NCBI GenBank assembly: GCA_003313425.1
Contig: NHZP01000025.1
Location: 62,001-126,000 of the forward strand
DNA: 64,000 nucleotides
Direction of reading: 5' to 3'
From: Pseudopyrenochaeta lycopersici
Lineage: Eukaryota; Ascomycota; Dothideomycetes; Pleosporales; Pseudopyrenochaetaceae
Part shown: positions 54,586 to 64,000 of the stretch, one piece after another
Layout of the letters: each line of letters starts with the position of its first letter
Position numbering within the stretch: position 1 is the first letter of the stretch
The notes under the pieces: generated by a model
The model's input: only the letters and a program-made list of their open reading frames with translations
Databases searched by the model: none
Told to the model about the DNA's origin: nothing
Made by a program: the position numbers and the translations under genes

Positions 54586-55225
54586 ATGCATCCTTCACAG
54601 AAATTTCGTAATGAGACCTCATCCACAGCTCCGGCGACCAACATTACCGCGAAGCCACTGCCAGCACCCCAAGAACAATCTGTCACACCGGCTGCTGAAG
54701 AGCCGACCATTCAAGCTCTCAATGCCAACCATCAGCAACAGGATGACCAGTCACAGCATCAAAACCGGCAAAGGGACACGTCAGCTGAGCGCTGTTTAAG
54801 GTGCGGCGAAACGTGGAAGCGCCCTCTTCCAAAGCTCGACGGTCGTCAAAGTTCGCCCGCAGAAAACATTAAAGACTTCAGGAGGTCGATTATGGATATT
54901 ATATTACAGTTGCAAGAACATACTAAGAGAGCGGACGCTGAGTACGAAAGGTGGAAATGGCACCACAGTCACTGTGTCCCACCAGCAGAAGGCTACGACA
55001 TCCGGCCGCCCAGTCGAGCCCTTACAGGATCAACAAGATATCTCCCATAGCAGAGGTCTCGGCGGTGTATCGCAAAAGAGCAGTAATTCGGAAACCATGT
55101 CCAAGAAGCGCAAATCCGAGATACCTCACGGAGATGGCGAACGATTGACTTCGAAGCTCCAAAAAGTTACCTTCGAAGAACAGTCTCCCATTACACCTCC
55201 TGTTCAAGCTTCTATCCCTGCTTGA
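54586..55225 (+). CDS. hypothetical Cys/His protein, split frame
   Basis: ATG at 54586 opens a Gln/Ser/Thr-rich frame with CLRCGETWKRPLPKL, then KDFRRSIMDIILQLQEHTKR, then YERWKWHHSHC. The pair of C-x2-C and H-H-x-x-C could bind zinc. This frame stops at 55050. A second overlapping frame (to 55225) carries a basic, nuclear-signal-like SKKRKSEIP, suggesting an intron or a frameshift near 54980-55040. The family is unknown to me. Confidence 0.35.
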
Positions 55226-55775
55226 AGCAGCCCGCTCTTGACGACGCCGCTAATGAGACACCTGTGGAACGTTTTAAACCTTCGCACACGCACGCGCAAC
55301 TGATTCGCATTTTTATTTTTGAATTTGTGTTGGTCCTAGCAAAGAAGCGCATCCGTGATACCCTCTTTTTGTTGTCTCGCGCTTGTCTTTCTTGGCATCA
55401 TGGTGTTACTGGCTGGAGGGATGAAAAGTGGCGGAAGAACGGCAAAATGGCGTCGGTACTTTCCTTGTCCCGTTTGATCTGCATCCATTGGGATGGTGAC
55501 AGCAGCCTCTTGATTTCGACTCTTCGATGATCTCAAACAAAATACGAGCTTCTTCGTTGAGTGAAGTTGGATAATTCCCCTCAGAGCTCTACTCATGCCG
55601 TACACTGCACGGCAAGCCGTCCACCGCTAACTCGAGCATGGCCTCCAGAATAGAGATAGACAACTCGGTGTCACAGCTGCCAGTATGTATGACGCTATTG
55701 TTGCGTACAAGACTAAGCCAATCAAGAGCATACTTCCGATGTCAGCCTCTATCAACCAGCTTGCCCAACAGACGA

Positions 55776-55818
55776 TGAATTTTCTGCCACCATCGCAAAG
55801 CTCGACGAAGCGTCGAGC
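55776..55818. repeat. 43 bp repeat shared with 47922-47964
   Basis: The 43-base segment starting TGAATTTTCTGCCACCATCG is identical at the two places and belongs to the LINE-derived sequence; it marks the truncation point of the gene on its right. Confidence 0.8.
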
Positions 55819-56539
55819 TACATTGTGTGATACACTGACGGCCGGCAACTGAGGACGGTATAATATCCTCTATGGAAATAGAATAAGGCCTAAAGTCACT
55901 CTGTGTCAACCCATTGATGGGGAGAATGACGCCGGGAAGGAGAAGAGCCGTCGTGATAGAATGGAGTTGATTCCTAGAGGTACCATCCTGTTCACTGACA
56001 CTGGTTGTAAGTGCGCAATTGTCATGTACAACTGCCCAAGGTCCATCAGTAATGAACCTGCGGGCTAGATCCCGGGCACTGTTTCGGAGGCCACCAACGC
56101 TTCGGTAGATTGACTGCCGTGACTCTGTCCATACCATAGAGTTCGTTACGCTGAATATTTGCTTATGTGTACCAGCAGAAAAGAGCATTAGGCCCATTAC
56201 TGCTGGTAGGAAGTTATGGAGCCGCTGGTGCCGAGTGAAGCGGATGATCGAGAGGATCGATATAATGCGGGAACGAATATGGCTGATAGGGGTTTTGCTG
56301 CTGTTTGAACACAGACGCCGCAGCAGATTCACGAGCAGTGGTGCCTCGCCAGTAACTTCGTCAAATACGATATCCTCGATAAGTATCTCAAGATGGGCAC
56401 CAATACCACCCATAGCCTTCGCCTGATATTCTTCAAATATAGAATAGCTCTTAAGGTACTCAATTTCACGTTCCAATGCAGCCATATATCTCCCCTCCAC
56501 GGCAGATGGTAGGGCAATAGCGGAGAGGTGGTTGGTCAC
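55819..56539 (-). pseudogene. DUF6589-like protein fragment
   Basis: About 240 open codons with no ATG start: EREIEYLKSYSIFEEYQAKA, RRLCSNSSKTP, SILSIIRFTRHQRLHNFLPA, WAVVHDNCALTTSVSEQDG and LHSITTALLLPG. The order (HDN... then ...TTALLLPG) recalls the DUF6589 family, abundant in repetitive parts of fungal genomes and of unknown role. The C-terminus runs into the LINE-derived 43 bp repeat. A frame further upstream (56466-56801) may hold an earlier exon. The family call is tentative. Confidence 0.4.
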
Positions 56540-56801
56540 CAGGCGTCGACTCGAACGTCTTCACAAATGACAACCTATAACGAGACTTTTTCTTCGTTCT
56601 ACTAAGCAGATGTAAATAAGCAGGCATGCTGCCATGGCGTGCACCCCCGTCATCGGCCTTGTAAGCCGACTCGAGAGAAAAGTCCTGAGCCTCTGACACA
56701 CAAACCGATAACTCCTCCTCAAACCCGATCTCCATTTCCTCCCGCATCGCCAAAGACCGCCAAACCGATATACGCCTCAGTCCTGAAGACCCCCTTCCCA
56801 A

Positions 56802-57451
56802 AACCTAGCTAGCAGCAGAGCAGCCCTAAGTCGTCAACGCCCACTCCACAGTCCCCGACCTCACCGAGGTCAACGAATCCGCCAACAACTAAACCACACC
56901 GCAATGCACCGACGCCAACCCTCACCGTAGAGGCCCTGCATAACCGCTTCTACAACAAACCCTCCCCGTTTAAGCCGAACCGATTCAACAAACAACACGT
57001 AGATATACCACACCACCACCTAGCCATGAAAGCGACGAACTCATTATCAAAATTTTTGCTCTCAGCACTCCCAGCGTTCACTAGATTCCTATCAGACATA
57101 CAAGGAGGCCAATGTGATAGTCATTCGGATTTGGAAGCTAGGAGATATAATTCAAGCCTTGGATATATACCGAGAGAATAGCTACAAAGAATATGAGAGC
57201 CACATCAAAGAGCCAATACAGGTTTGGAGAAAGACCATTCAACGAACGAGTTTCTTATTTTACATGTAGCGAATTGCACCAAAATCGAGATGGAACCTCG
57301 ATGGGGAGCCAATGATAGAGGAACCGCCACAGGCCTTAACGAGGCTAAAACTTCGTGCATGTAATAGTTTGCATTCATAATATTGTAGATAAAGGATAGA
57401 TTTAGTAGTGGTAGCCTGCATATCCCACGGGAGAGGTCAGGGTAAATGAAT

Positions 57452-57482
<31 letters not shown>

Positions 57483-57733
57483 AAGAAGAAGAAGAAGAAG
57501 AAGAAGAAGAAGAAGAAGAAGAAGAAGAAGAAGAAGAAGAAGAAGAAGAAGAAGAAGAATAGCGAACCCTGGCGCACTTCGCCGAGCAATGTAAGACGTA
57601 GTCGCGTCGTTCGGGGCGAACAGATTTTATTCCTGCATGTGGCTCGTACTAAAAGATCAGAACTTCTTGTGGAACATATTAACTCTATTCAAAAGTGAAA
57701 TGGCATATCACATTGCATTCACCAATCCTCCAT
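56802..57733. other. non-coding with microsatellite
   Basis: No gene recognised; contains the AAG repeat at 57453-57559. Confidence 0.35.
57453..57559 (+). repeat. (AAG)n microsatellite, about 35 units
   Basis: Uninterrupted trinucleotide run. Confidence 0.97.
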
Positions 57734-58807
57734 TTACTTCTTCGAAAGCTCTTCAATAACACCAATTGCTCCCGGTGTTTCGACCCAAGCATTGTACCAG
57801 TATTGCAGCTTGAGTTGCATCTCCTGGCGACCTCCTTGGCTGTAATACTGAGGCCTTGTAGTAAGGTTCTTGCCGGGCTCCAACATGGCTGGCCAAAAGT
57901 GCTTGTTGGACTCGTTGACAGTCTCGAAAAGCTGTATTACCTGTTCTTCCAAGACATTGATATGCGGCATCTGATCACAATCCAAGATCCCCCAGTTGCC
58001 GGTGATTGCCGAGCTAACAGCGTGTTTGCGTATGGTGTCAAGGATCTCTTGGGGAACGTAAGGGCCAGCTTGCTGCTTGGCGCGCTCGAGGGTTTGAAGG
58101 TCCATAAGGAGGCGGATCTTGAGGAGCGTGATCGCTATGGTTCGGGAAAGGCTCGGATATCTCCCGATAAATGGGCCGACAGGCTCAAAGACATCTGCAT
58201 TCTTGATATCAAGATATGGCAAAGATGTATCGCCAAAATCGTAGTTATCTTCGCTACCGGTGGTCTCCCACCATTTGCAGAAGTCATAGCATTCTTGATC
58301 CCTGCTGAGTCGCAGGAAGAGCGCAGGGACAATGTCTCGTAAGCCCATGTTGTCGCCCCTGCAAAGACGCAACATATCCAGCATATGATCAAGAGCTGTC
58401 TCAACCGCCTGGCGTGTGTTAAATTTTAGTTGTGCATCTACGACCCCGTACCTCGCCCGCATATAATCTCGCGTGTCTACGAGTCCCCAGAAATTTCCAA
58501 TAGCTCGCTCTGATTCCAGCGGGTTGGCCGGCAGCATCCAGTCTCCTGGGTTAGCACGTAGCGTGGCTTCCTCTTCATCAAGCTTTGCCTGCGCCTTCTT
58601 AATCTTGTTGCAGAATGCTTTGTGTGCTGGTCGGTCCGAGACTTGGTGATTGCGGCTGCAATAGGAAACGACTGTGCATCCGCCGCAACGACTGAGATTA
58701 TCCTTTCGAGTGCAGACCGCGCATCCGGTTACGAGACCTTGCGAGACATTGAATGGGCTTGGTGGACTGTAATCGGCTGGGTCATAGCCGCCGTGGATAT
58801 CCGCCAT
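57734..58807 (-). CDS. MYND zinc-finger protein
   Basis: 357 residues, ATG at 58807, no intron needed. The MYND finger is near the N-terminus (about residues 28-66): CAVCTRKDNLSRCGGC, SYCSRNHQ and HKAFCNKI, with the expected Cys/Cys/His/Cys spacing. MYND fingers bind proline-rich peptides and often occur in transcription regulators and SET-domain methyltransferases, but no SET motif is visible here. The rest is helical (LDHMLDMLRLCRGDNMGLRD, TIAITLLKIRLLMDLQTLER) and matches the common fungal type of stand-alone MYND proteins of unknown role. It looks intact. Confidence 0.88.
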   Translation of the reverse strand: MADIHGGYDPADYSPPSPFNVSQGLVTGCAVCTRKDNLSRCGGCTVVSYCSRNHQVSDRPAHKAFCNKIKKAQAKLDEEEATLRANPGDWMLPANPLESERAIGNFWGLVDTRDYMRARYGVVDAQLKFNTRQAVETALDHMLDMLRLCRGDNMGLRDIVPALFLRLSRDQECYDFCKWWETTGSEDNYDFGDTSLPYLDIKNADVFEPVGPFIGRYPSLSRTIAITLLKIRLLMDLQTLERAKQQAGPYVPQEILDTIRKHAVSSAITGNWGILDCDQMPHINVLEEQVIQLFETVNESNKHFWPAMLEPGKNLTTRPQYYSQGGRQEMQLKLQYWYNAWVETPGAIGVIEELSKK

Positions 58808-59024
58808 GGTTTTGCGGGGCAGCAATGATCGTCAGTACACACAAACGTTTTGGGCAATTAAGCACATACCGGTTCACAATGTCGATAGCAGGATCCTTGA
58901 ATGGAAAACGTGATCCCTGAGACGAACTGCTTGGGATACGAAGCGAACAGTTTGGGGCTTGCACTGAAGCCGTGGGTCGCAGGCCAGACATGGCCTCGGA
59001 ATCTTGTAAGGATGAACCGCGTTA

Positions 59025-60391
59025 ACGTGCCCCACCTGGTGCCCGCCATCACCTGAGCCACGCGAACACGAAAATCCCGCAAAACTTCAACACGCGATTA
59101 CTCCACCACCGTGGCAAATATTGACGCTGCAATTGAAGCTCTGAACTCCTTAGAGGTAGGAGAAACTTTTACATATCAAGAGTATGCGGATAAGTATAAG
59201 TGTGATCGCTCAGCGCTGTCGAAACGTTACCGAGGCGTTACGCGCCCGCTTGCAACCAAGATTGAGAATGACCGATTGCTCAACAACGCGCAGGAAACAG
59301 AGCTTGTACAGTATATCCAGAGATTATCATCACGAGGGCTACCTCCAACTCAGCCTATGATACTTAACTTTGCAGCTCAAATAGCATCTAGGCAGCCTGG
59401 TGTAAACTGGACTAGCTGCTTTGTTCAGCTCCTCTATCAAAGAATCAACGATCCGCAAGGCGTTTGCTACAACAGGCATCGAGCCTTTTAATCCTAACGT
59501 CATCCTGCAACGCTTCGAAACACGCCCAGTCTCAAAAGAGGGGCCCTCCTCGAGCGATAGCTCCTCCTCAGTACTTAGTGCAAGCGATTGGAGGGAGAGT
59601 GAGCGTCTCCTCAGGCAAGCTTTGGATGATATATATGATAGTCGCTCAAAAAAGCTCAGCCGAACGACCCACACCGTCTCAGCTCAAAATCAGATCCTTC
59701 AACATGAAAATGCTCAGCTCAAGGAGGCTCTTGTCAATGAGAAGAAGCGTAGGAAGCGTGGCAAGGCCCTAATACTTGAGCAACCTGGGGAATACCATGG
59801 TGGAGCTCAATTCTGGTCGCCTGCTGAGGTCCAGCCAGCTCGAGCTCAAAAGGATGTAAAAGAGCGTCAAGAGAAGGAGCTACAACGACAAAAAAGCAAG
59901 GCAATCAAGTTTCGAGATAAGCAGAAGCACCTGAAGGCTTTGCAGCTTGTGGAGAGGTTAAGAACAAGGCTGGCGGCGAAGGAGATGAGGGAACAAAAGA
60001 GAGCCAGAAGGCTGCCTCGCGCGAGGAGCAAAAGGTAGCTCGTGAGCTTCAAAACAACTCCAAAGCGATATACAATTATCCAAAAAACGCAAGAGGCAAA
60101 GCCTGCAGCCTAGTAAGGCTCAAAAATCAAGTGTGGTGGGTGAGGAGCATGGTTGTTGCTGAAGAAGCTCTGTATGCTCAATCTCGACGAGGTCGACGAA
60201 TCAGGCCGCCACAAAGGCTTCTTTCATAATCCAATGCTGCGCAATTGCTCTATATACTTATTAAAGCTCACCACCAAAAAATCTCGTGATAATAGCTATT
60301 GTTGGTGGCTCTATAGCCTCGTAAACTTGACAGCGTACGCGGCTGCTAGCGTGCCTCAGATAGTGGCGGGCACGAGGTGGGTGGGGCACGT
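59025..60391 (+). mobile_element. internally deleted pogo transposon
   Basis: 1367 bp between TA dinucleotides (59023-59024 and 60392-60393). The ends are imperfect inverted repeats, ACGTGCCCCACC...GTGCCCGCCA on the left and the inverse on the right. The first and last parts of a transposase remain, but the catalytic core is deleted near 59420. Confidence 0.88.
59111..60036 (+). pseudogene. pogo transposase lacking its DDE core
   Basis: The start is GTG at 59111 in the position of the family's ATG. EALNSLEVGETFTYQEYADK and SALSKRYRGVTRP (psq helix-turn-helix) and a CENP-B-like stretch (QETELVQYIQRLSSRGLPP) end at about residue 100, QPGVNWTS. The sequence then jumps, with a frame change, to IKESTIRKAFATTGIEPFNP and VILQRFETRP, which lie after the catalytic domain, and to a Lys/Glu/Arg-rich tail. 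All three catalytic residues are lost, so the copy can move only with help. Confidence 0.82.
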
Positions 60392-60498
60392 TACACTTCC
60401 GCAGCCAAACTCCGCAATTCACGATCACTTTCCACCACCATACTTCACCTTGACGACGACTCCTCCCCGCGCACGACCCCCACTTCCCATCGCCCAAC

Positions 60499-61570
60499 AT
60501 GCAGGGCTTCAGCATGGGCCGGTACTACCCGCCCGACGCTTCCAACGCCCCCAGCTTCAACACCAACTCTCACCCGCTGGGCAAACGGGCCTCGAAAATC
60601 ACCCAAGGGATCCTCACTGTGCGCTTCGAGCGGCCCTTCGCCGTATGGTGCAACCACTGCACACCGCCCGCCATTATCGGACAGGGCGTACGCTTCAACG
60701 CCGAGAAGAAGAAAGTCGGAAACTACTACGGCACGCCGATATGGAGTTTCCGCATGAAGCACAGAGCGTGTGACGGGTGATGGGAGATCCGTACGGATCC
60801 GCAGAACAGCGCGTACATCGTTGTTGATGGGGCGTGGAAGCGGGACTATGAGCCTGAGGATGGCGGGCCGGAGGCGCCAGGCGATATGCAATTTTTGACA
60901 GAACAGGAGAATGAGAAAAGGAGGGAGGATGCGTTTGCGCATTTGGAGGGCAAGATGGAGGATAAGGGCTAGAGAGGAAGAATAGGGAGAGAGTCGAGGA
61001 GTTGTATGATAAGAGTGAGGTGTGGCGGGATCCGTATGACGTTAATGCGCGGTTGAGGAGGAACTTAGGGTAACGAGGAAGGTATGGAAGAAAGAGGAAC
61101 GGCATAAAGAGGGCATGCAGGACAAGGTCAGTTTGGGACTGGACATTACGGATGAGACAGAGGCGGATCGAATGCGTGCGGGTCTGATCGAGTTTGGCAC
61201 GAGCAATACCATCGATCGAGCGCTAGAGGATGTGTCCTGGAAGCCACTTTTTGCCGAGAAGAAGACCGAGGAGGCTGTCAAGACTGCTCCGAAGTCGAAG
61301 AAGCTGAAGTCGGAAATCGCAGCAGAGAAGAGTCGACAGAATCTACAAAAAACACTAGTTGGCAACACAAAAGCGGTAATGGATCCTTTCCTTGCGAAGC
61401 CAGGGCCCCCGATGCCGAAACCCAGTTTCGGAATTGTAAAGCGAAAAAGGGAGGATCAACCGAATAAAGAGCTTGAAACACCCTCAACCAAAGCGCTTCC
61501 GCCAGAAGAAGCAGCAGCAGGAGATATACCAACAAAAAAGCCAGCATTGATATCTGCGATAGTTGAATAG
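60499..61570 (+). pseudogene. Saf4/CWC16 (CCDC130-like) splicing factor, broken copy
   Basis: The start is excellent: MQGFSMGRYYPPDAS, RFERPFAVWCNHC, IIGQGVRFNAEKKKVGNYY and WSFRMKHRAC, as in the Yju2/CWC16 family of spliceosome-associated zinc proteins. A TGA at 60778-60780 interrupts just before WEIRTDPQNSAYIV. A one-base shift near 60968 is followed by ERVEELYDKSEVWRDPYD, and another near 61070 by DKVSLGLDITDETEADRMRA. The Lys-rich tail ends at 61570. No splice sites remove the defects. A pogo element ends 108 bases before the ATG. The copy is probably dead; a functional paralogue elsewhere is expected. Confidence 0.85.
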
Positions 61571-61978
61571 TTGAGTACGACTCTAACCGATGTCCATCCC
61601 CAGGCTTTACAAGGACGATGAACAACGAACTACGAATAACGCGATTGACGACGACATATTGGCATTCACGGCGGTTTGGGAATATGGCACATGATACCCC
61701 TCTTGCAATTGATATTAACTTCGTTATTTCGTAAACTTGATTACATAGAAAATACCATTCCTCAGACATCGAAAAGGAAATACAGGGGATAAACACCAGA
61801 AGCTCCAACGCTAGAACGCTTCATCCTCCCAGAATAAGCAAATAAGAAAGTCACTCATTCTTTCCCTAGATTTATTGTCAGATTATGTGGTCTTTCACTC
61901 ACTTCGTTGTTGCAATCTCATATCCCTTTTCATCCTCTGCAATTTTTGACTTTCCTTTTACTGGCCTCGCTCTCGCTC
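61571..61978. other. spacer between convergent remnants
   Basis: Nothing recognised. Confidence 0.35.
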
Positions 61979-64000
61979 TCACTCGCTCTTGCCACCAACC
62001 CGTTCAGCAATTCTCTCAACTAAACTTTCAATACTCGTCGCCTGCAAGATATCAAATAAACTGACTGTCGCCTGTTCGGTGGACGGTGCGGAGACGAATT
62101 GAGCGGCCAGGGAGAGGGAAGCTGGCGTTGCCTCATTGTTTGTAGACTGCACTGTAGTTTCGGTCTTGAGATGCGGGCGAAGGTAGTCGAGATGACTTAG
62201 TACTGGATCCCTTGCGAAGAACGGCATATTGCCTTCCTTCTCCATCGTTGCAATGTAGAGATAAGAGTCCAGTCCCGTAACTAAATGGCCGGCCATTGGC
62301 TGTCGGATTCCCAGTTCGATAAGTCCTAGCATCTCTGCTTCATTAATGTGTTTGAACTCTTGCACTTTGATCTTTTTTCCGCTCTCGTTCTTCGCTACCA
62401 CATATCCCAAGCCGCCGACAATAACTAGATCAGTTGCCGTGGCCGGCAAGCCTAGGTTATTGCGATACTTGGCCAGTGCGACTTGATAGGCACAGCCCGC
62501 GGCGTAGTTTGATTGTCCTGCATTGCCGACGAAGGAGTGGAGAGAGGAGAGGAGGATGAAGAAATCCAAGGGTTGGGAGAGTGTGGCTTTGTGGAGGTTT
62601 TTTGAACCGTGGACTTTGGGGAAGATGGTTGATGTCCACTGTTCATGCGTCATGCTACTGAACAGCGAGTCATTGAGTACCATGGCGCCCTGTATGACGC
62701 CGTGGATAGATGGGAAGGTCTTCAAGGTGAGGTGTCTGAGAGAGTGGATGAGAGGGCGAATGCATCGGAGATGTCGCACTGGAGAACTGCGGTGTGAATG
62801 CCAGAGTCTTCGAGGGAGGAGATGAAAGACGATACTTCGACGGAAGAGCACCAGAGCGGGAGACGAAGATTAGGTTTATGGCACCGTGGGTGGCTAGCCA
62901 GCGAGATATGCTGCGCCCTAGACCACCGAGACCGCCGGCGACGAGGTAGGATACGTCTGGGTTAAAGAGGATGCTCTCGGGCGGTTTCTGTGCAACCTAA
63001 AACTTGTCAGCCTTCCATTTCGAAAGAAATGGTAACTTAATATGAGGTGCTTACTAAGACCTGATCACCTATGGTCGGGACCATGATCGCTCTGCTCGTA
63101 TACTTCTCATCCTGCACCATTTCGATTGCTTCAGTCAACTTTGACCATGACCTCAAGTCGATCGGCGAAACTGCTTGTTACTTCTCGTTCATTACGAACT
63201 TCATCGCCTCCTGGAAGATTCTGCCGGCAAGTTTGACCTTCTGTTGACGCAGATGCCATGTTGACGGACGTGAATGACAGACTTTTGTCGAATGGAGCCA
63301 TCTCCAGCCGCGCATTAGTCTGTGAGTTTTCCTTTGCAAGATCGATAAATTTGCCGAAGGGCGCGACGCAGCTGAATGTAGCCTGAAGTGCTTCGCCTGA
63401 AAGCTATTCAAAGCAACATCCACACCACGGCCCTTTGTTGCTTCGCCGGACTGGAACAATAAAACTTCAGATCTTGACTGGAGAAGATTCGGCTCGGATC
63501 AGTACCGTATGACTCTGTGAGGTGAGTCTTCTCCTCGGCCGAATTGACAGTCACGAAGATAAATGCTCCAAGCATCGAGGCGATCAGAAGGGCAGCTTGA
63601 CCGACAGGAGCTGCAGCTTCGTGAACGAGGACTGTATCATCAGCCTCTATGAACGCTGTGTGTACCAAGACATGAAACGCGGTAGATTAAGCTACTAGAA
63701 TGCTCGCGGCGGCCTCAAAGCTCGTATCATCGGGGATTCTGTGCACAAAAGTTGCTGGAGTGCGGACATGCGTGGCGAAAGTGCTGGTGCTCCAGGCAGT
63801 GACACGATCACCCGCCGACAGACCTGAAACGGTATTACCAATCTTTGTAACAACACCCGCGCACTGTTGGCCTAAGTTTTGATTCGAAAGTTCACCGCTA
63901 AGTATTTGGATGTCCTTTGGGTCGAGACTGGCAGCTTGAACTTCGACCTCAACTTCTTGAGGAAACAACGGCCGTTTCGCTATCGGATCGTCTTCGAAGA
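61979..64000 (-). pseudogene. C-terminal part of a highly reducing polyketide synthase (ER-KR), decayed
   Basis: Reading leftward from the window edge, the enoyl reductase comes first: VEVEVQAASLDPKDIQI, QQCAGVVTKIGNTVSGLSAG, then a TAA in place of a Tyr-like codon near 63690, then VLVHEAAAPVGQAALLIAS. The ketoreductase follows: [47 protein letters not shown] and the catalytic SNYAAG. A 58 bp intron (62997-63054, GTAAGC...TTAG) precedes the KR. Frameshifts occur near 62840 and 62730 and within the ER near 63400. At the end, the acyl-carrier region keeps only its last helix (TVSLFDILQATSIESLVERI); the Ser that takes phosphopantetheine is deleted. It assembled polyketides once and cannot now. 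The upstream domains lie outside the window. Confidence 0.85.
62997..63054 (-). other. intron between ER and KR of the polyketide synthase remnant
   Basis: GTAAGC donor, TTTTAG acceptor, GCTGAC branch point, phase 0, 58 bp. Confidence 0.75.

Noticed and set aside
57453..57559. Poly-Glu/Lys coding repeat
   Set aside because: No gene frame runs through it; plain microsatellite.
1..64000. A Starship-type giant mobile element, suggested by NLR and accessory genes
   Set aside because: No tyrosine-recombinase captain (DUF3435) or other hallmark could be found in either strand of the window.

Overview
The window looks like a transposon-rich accessory region of a filamentous ascomycete genome, probably of Pleosporales/Dothideomycetes type. 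The class guess is inference. The host genes carry 46-84 bp introns with GT..AG borders and CTGAC/CTAAT-like branch points. The protein families are typically fungal: HET domain, CFEM receptor, rhodopsin-like integral membrane protein, P450, highly reducing polyketide synthase and NLR debris. The transposons are also fungal types: Fot1/pogo, Tc1/mariner, MULE, Tad-like LINE and copia. No rRNA, tRNA, CRISPR or prokaryotic operon was seen.

Layout. 0.5-6.4 kb: two complete MULE-type DNA transposons side by side on the + strand, each with long terminal inverted repeats (TIRs) and a damaged transposase. 6.6-9.5 kb: a LINE scrap, then an intact two-exon HET-domain membrane gene. 9.9-12.3 kb: an AT-rich decayed block and gene-poor DNA. 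12.4-22 kb: three pogo-type units (one intact with TIRs and TA duplication, one with a lost catalytic Asp, one truncated). The same stretch holds an intact Tc1/mariner inserted in the reductase domain of a dead NRPS-like gene. 22.6-27.3 kb: an Hsp20 gene with a heat-shock element and a probable mitochondrial presequence, a 203 bp MITE with perfect 9 bp target duplication, and a CFEM receptor whose 3' end runs into a pogo remnant. 27.3-38.8 kb: mostly gene-poor, with MITEs, broken NLR pieces (TPR and nucleoside-phosphorylase-like), an Ecl1-type gene, and aquaporin, retroelement and Tc1 remnants. 38.8-47.3 kb: the best-preserved host block, with a deoxyribosyltransferase scrap, a three-exon P450, an amino-acid permease and a four-exon rhodopsin-like membrane protein. 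47.6-56.6 kb: a graveyard of LINE, copia, Tc1, pogo and HET-NACHT NLR pieces plus a DUF6589-like remnant. 57.7-64 kb: a MYND gene, an internally deleted pogo element, a broken Saf4/CWC16 splicing-factor gene, and the C-terminal end of a decayed polyketide synthase running off the right edge.

How it works together. No operon or obvious pathway spans the window. The host genes look like islands in a mobile-element sea. Several are broken by identifiable insertions: Tc1 in the reductase, a hAT-like MITE in the TPR gene, a pogo end in the receptor, and pogo upstream of the splicing-factor copy. Several nonsense mutations are C-to-T or G-to-A, which would fit repeat-induced point mutation or deamination. 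The best candidates for still-functional host genes are the HET membrane protein, Hsp20, the Ecl1-like protein, P450, permease (first exon uncertain), rhodopsin-like protein and MYND protein. The pogo at 15.6-17.7 kb and the Tc1 at 19.2-20.6 kb look intact enough to be active.
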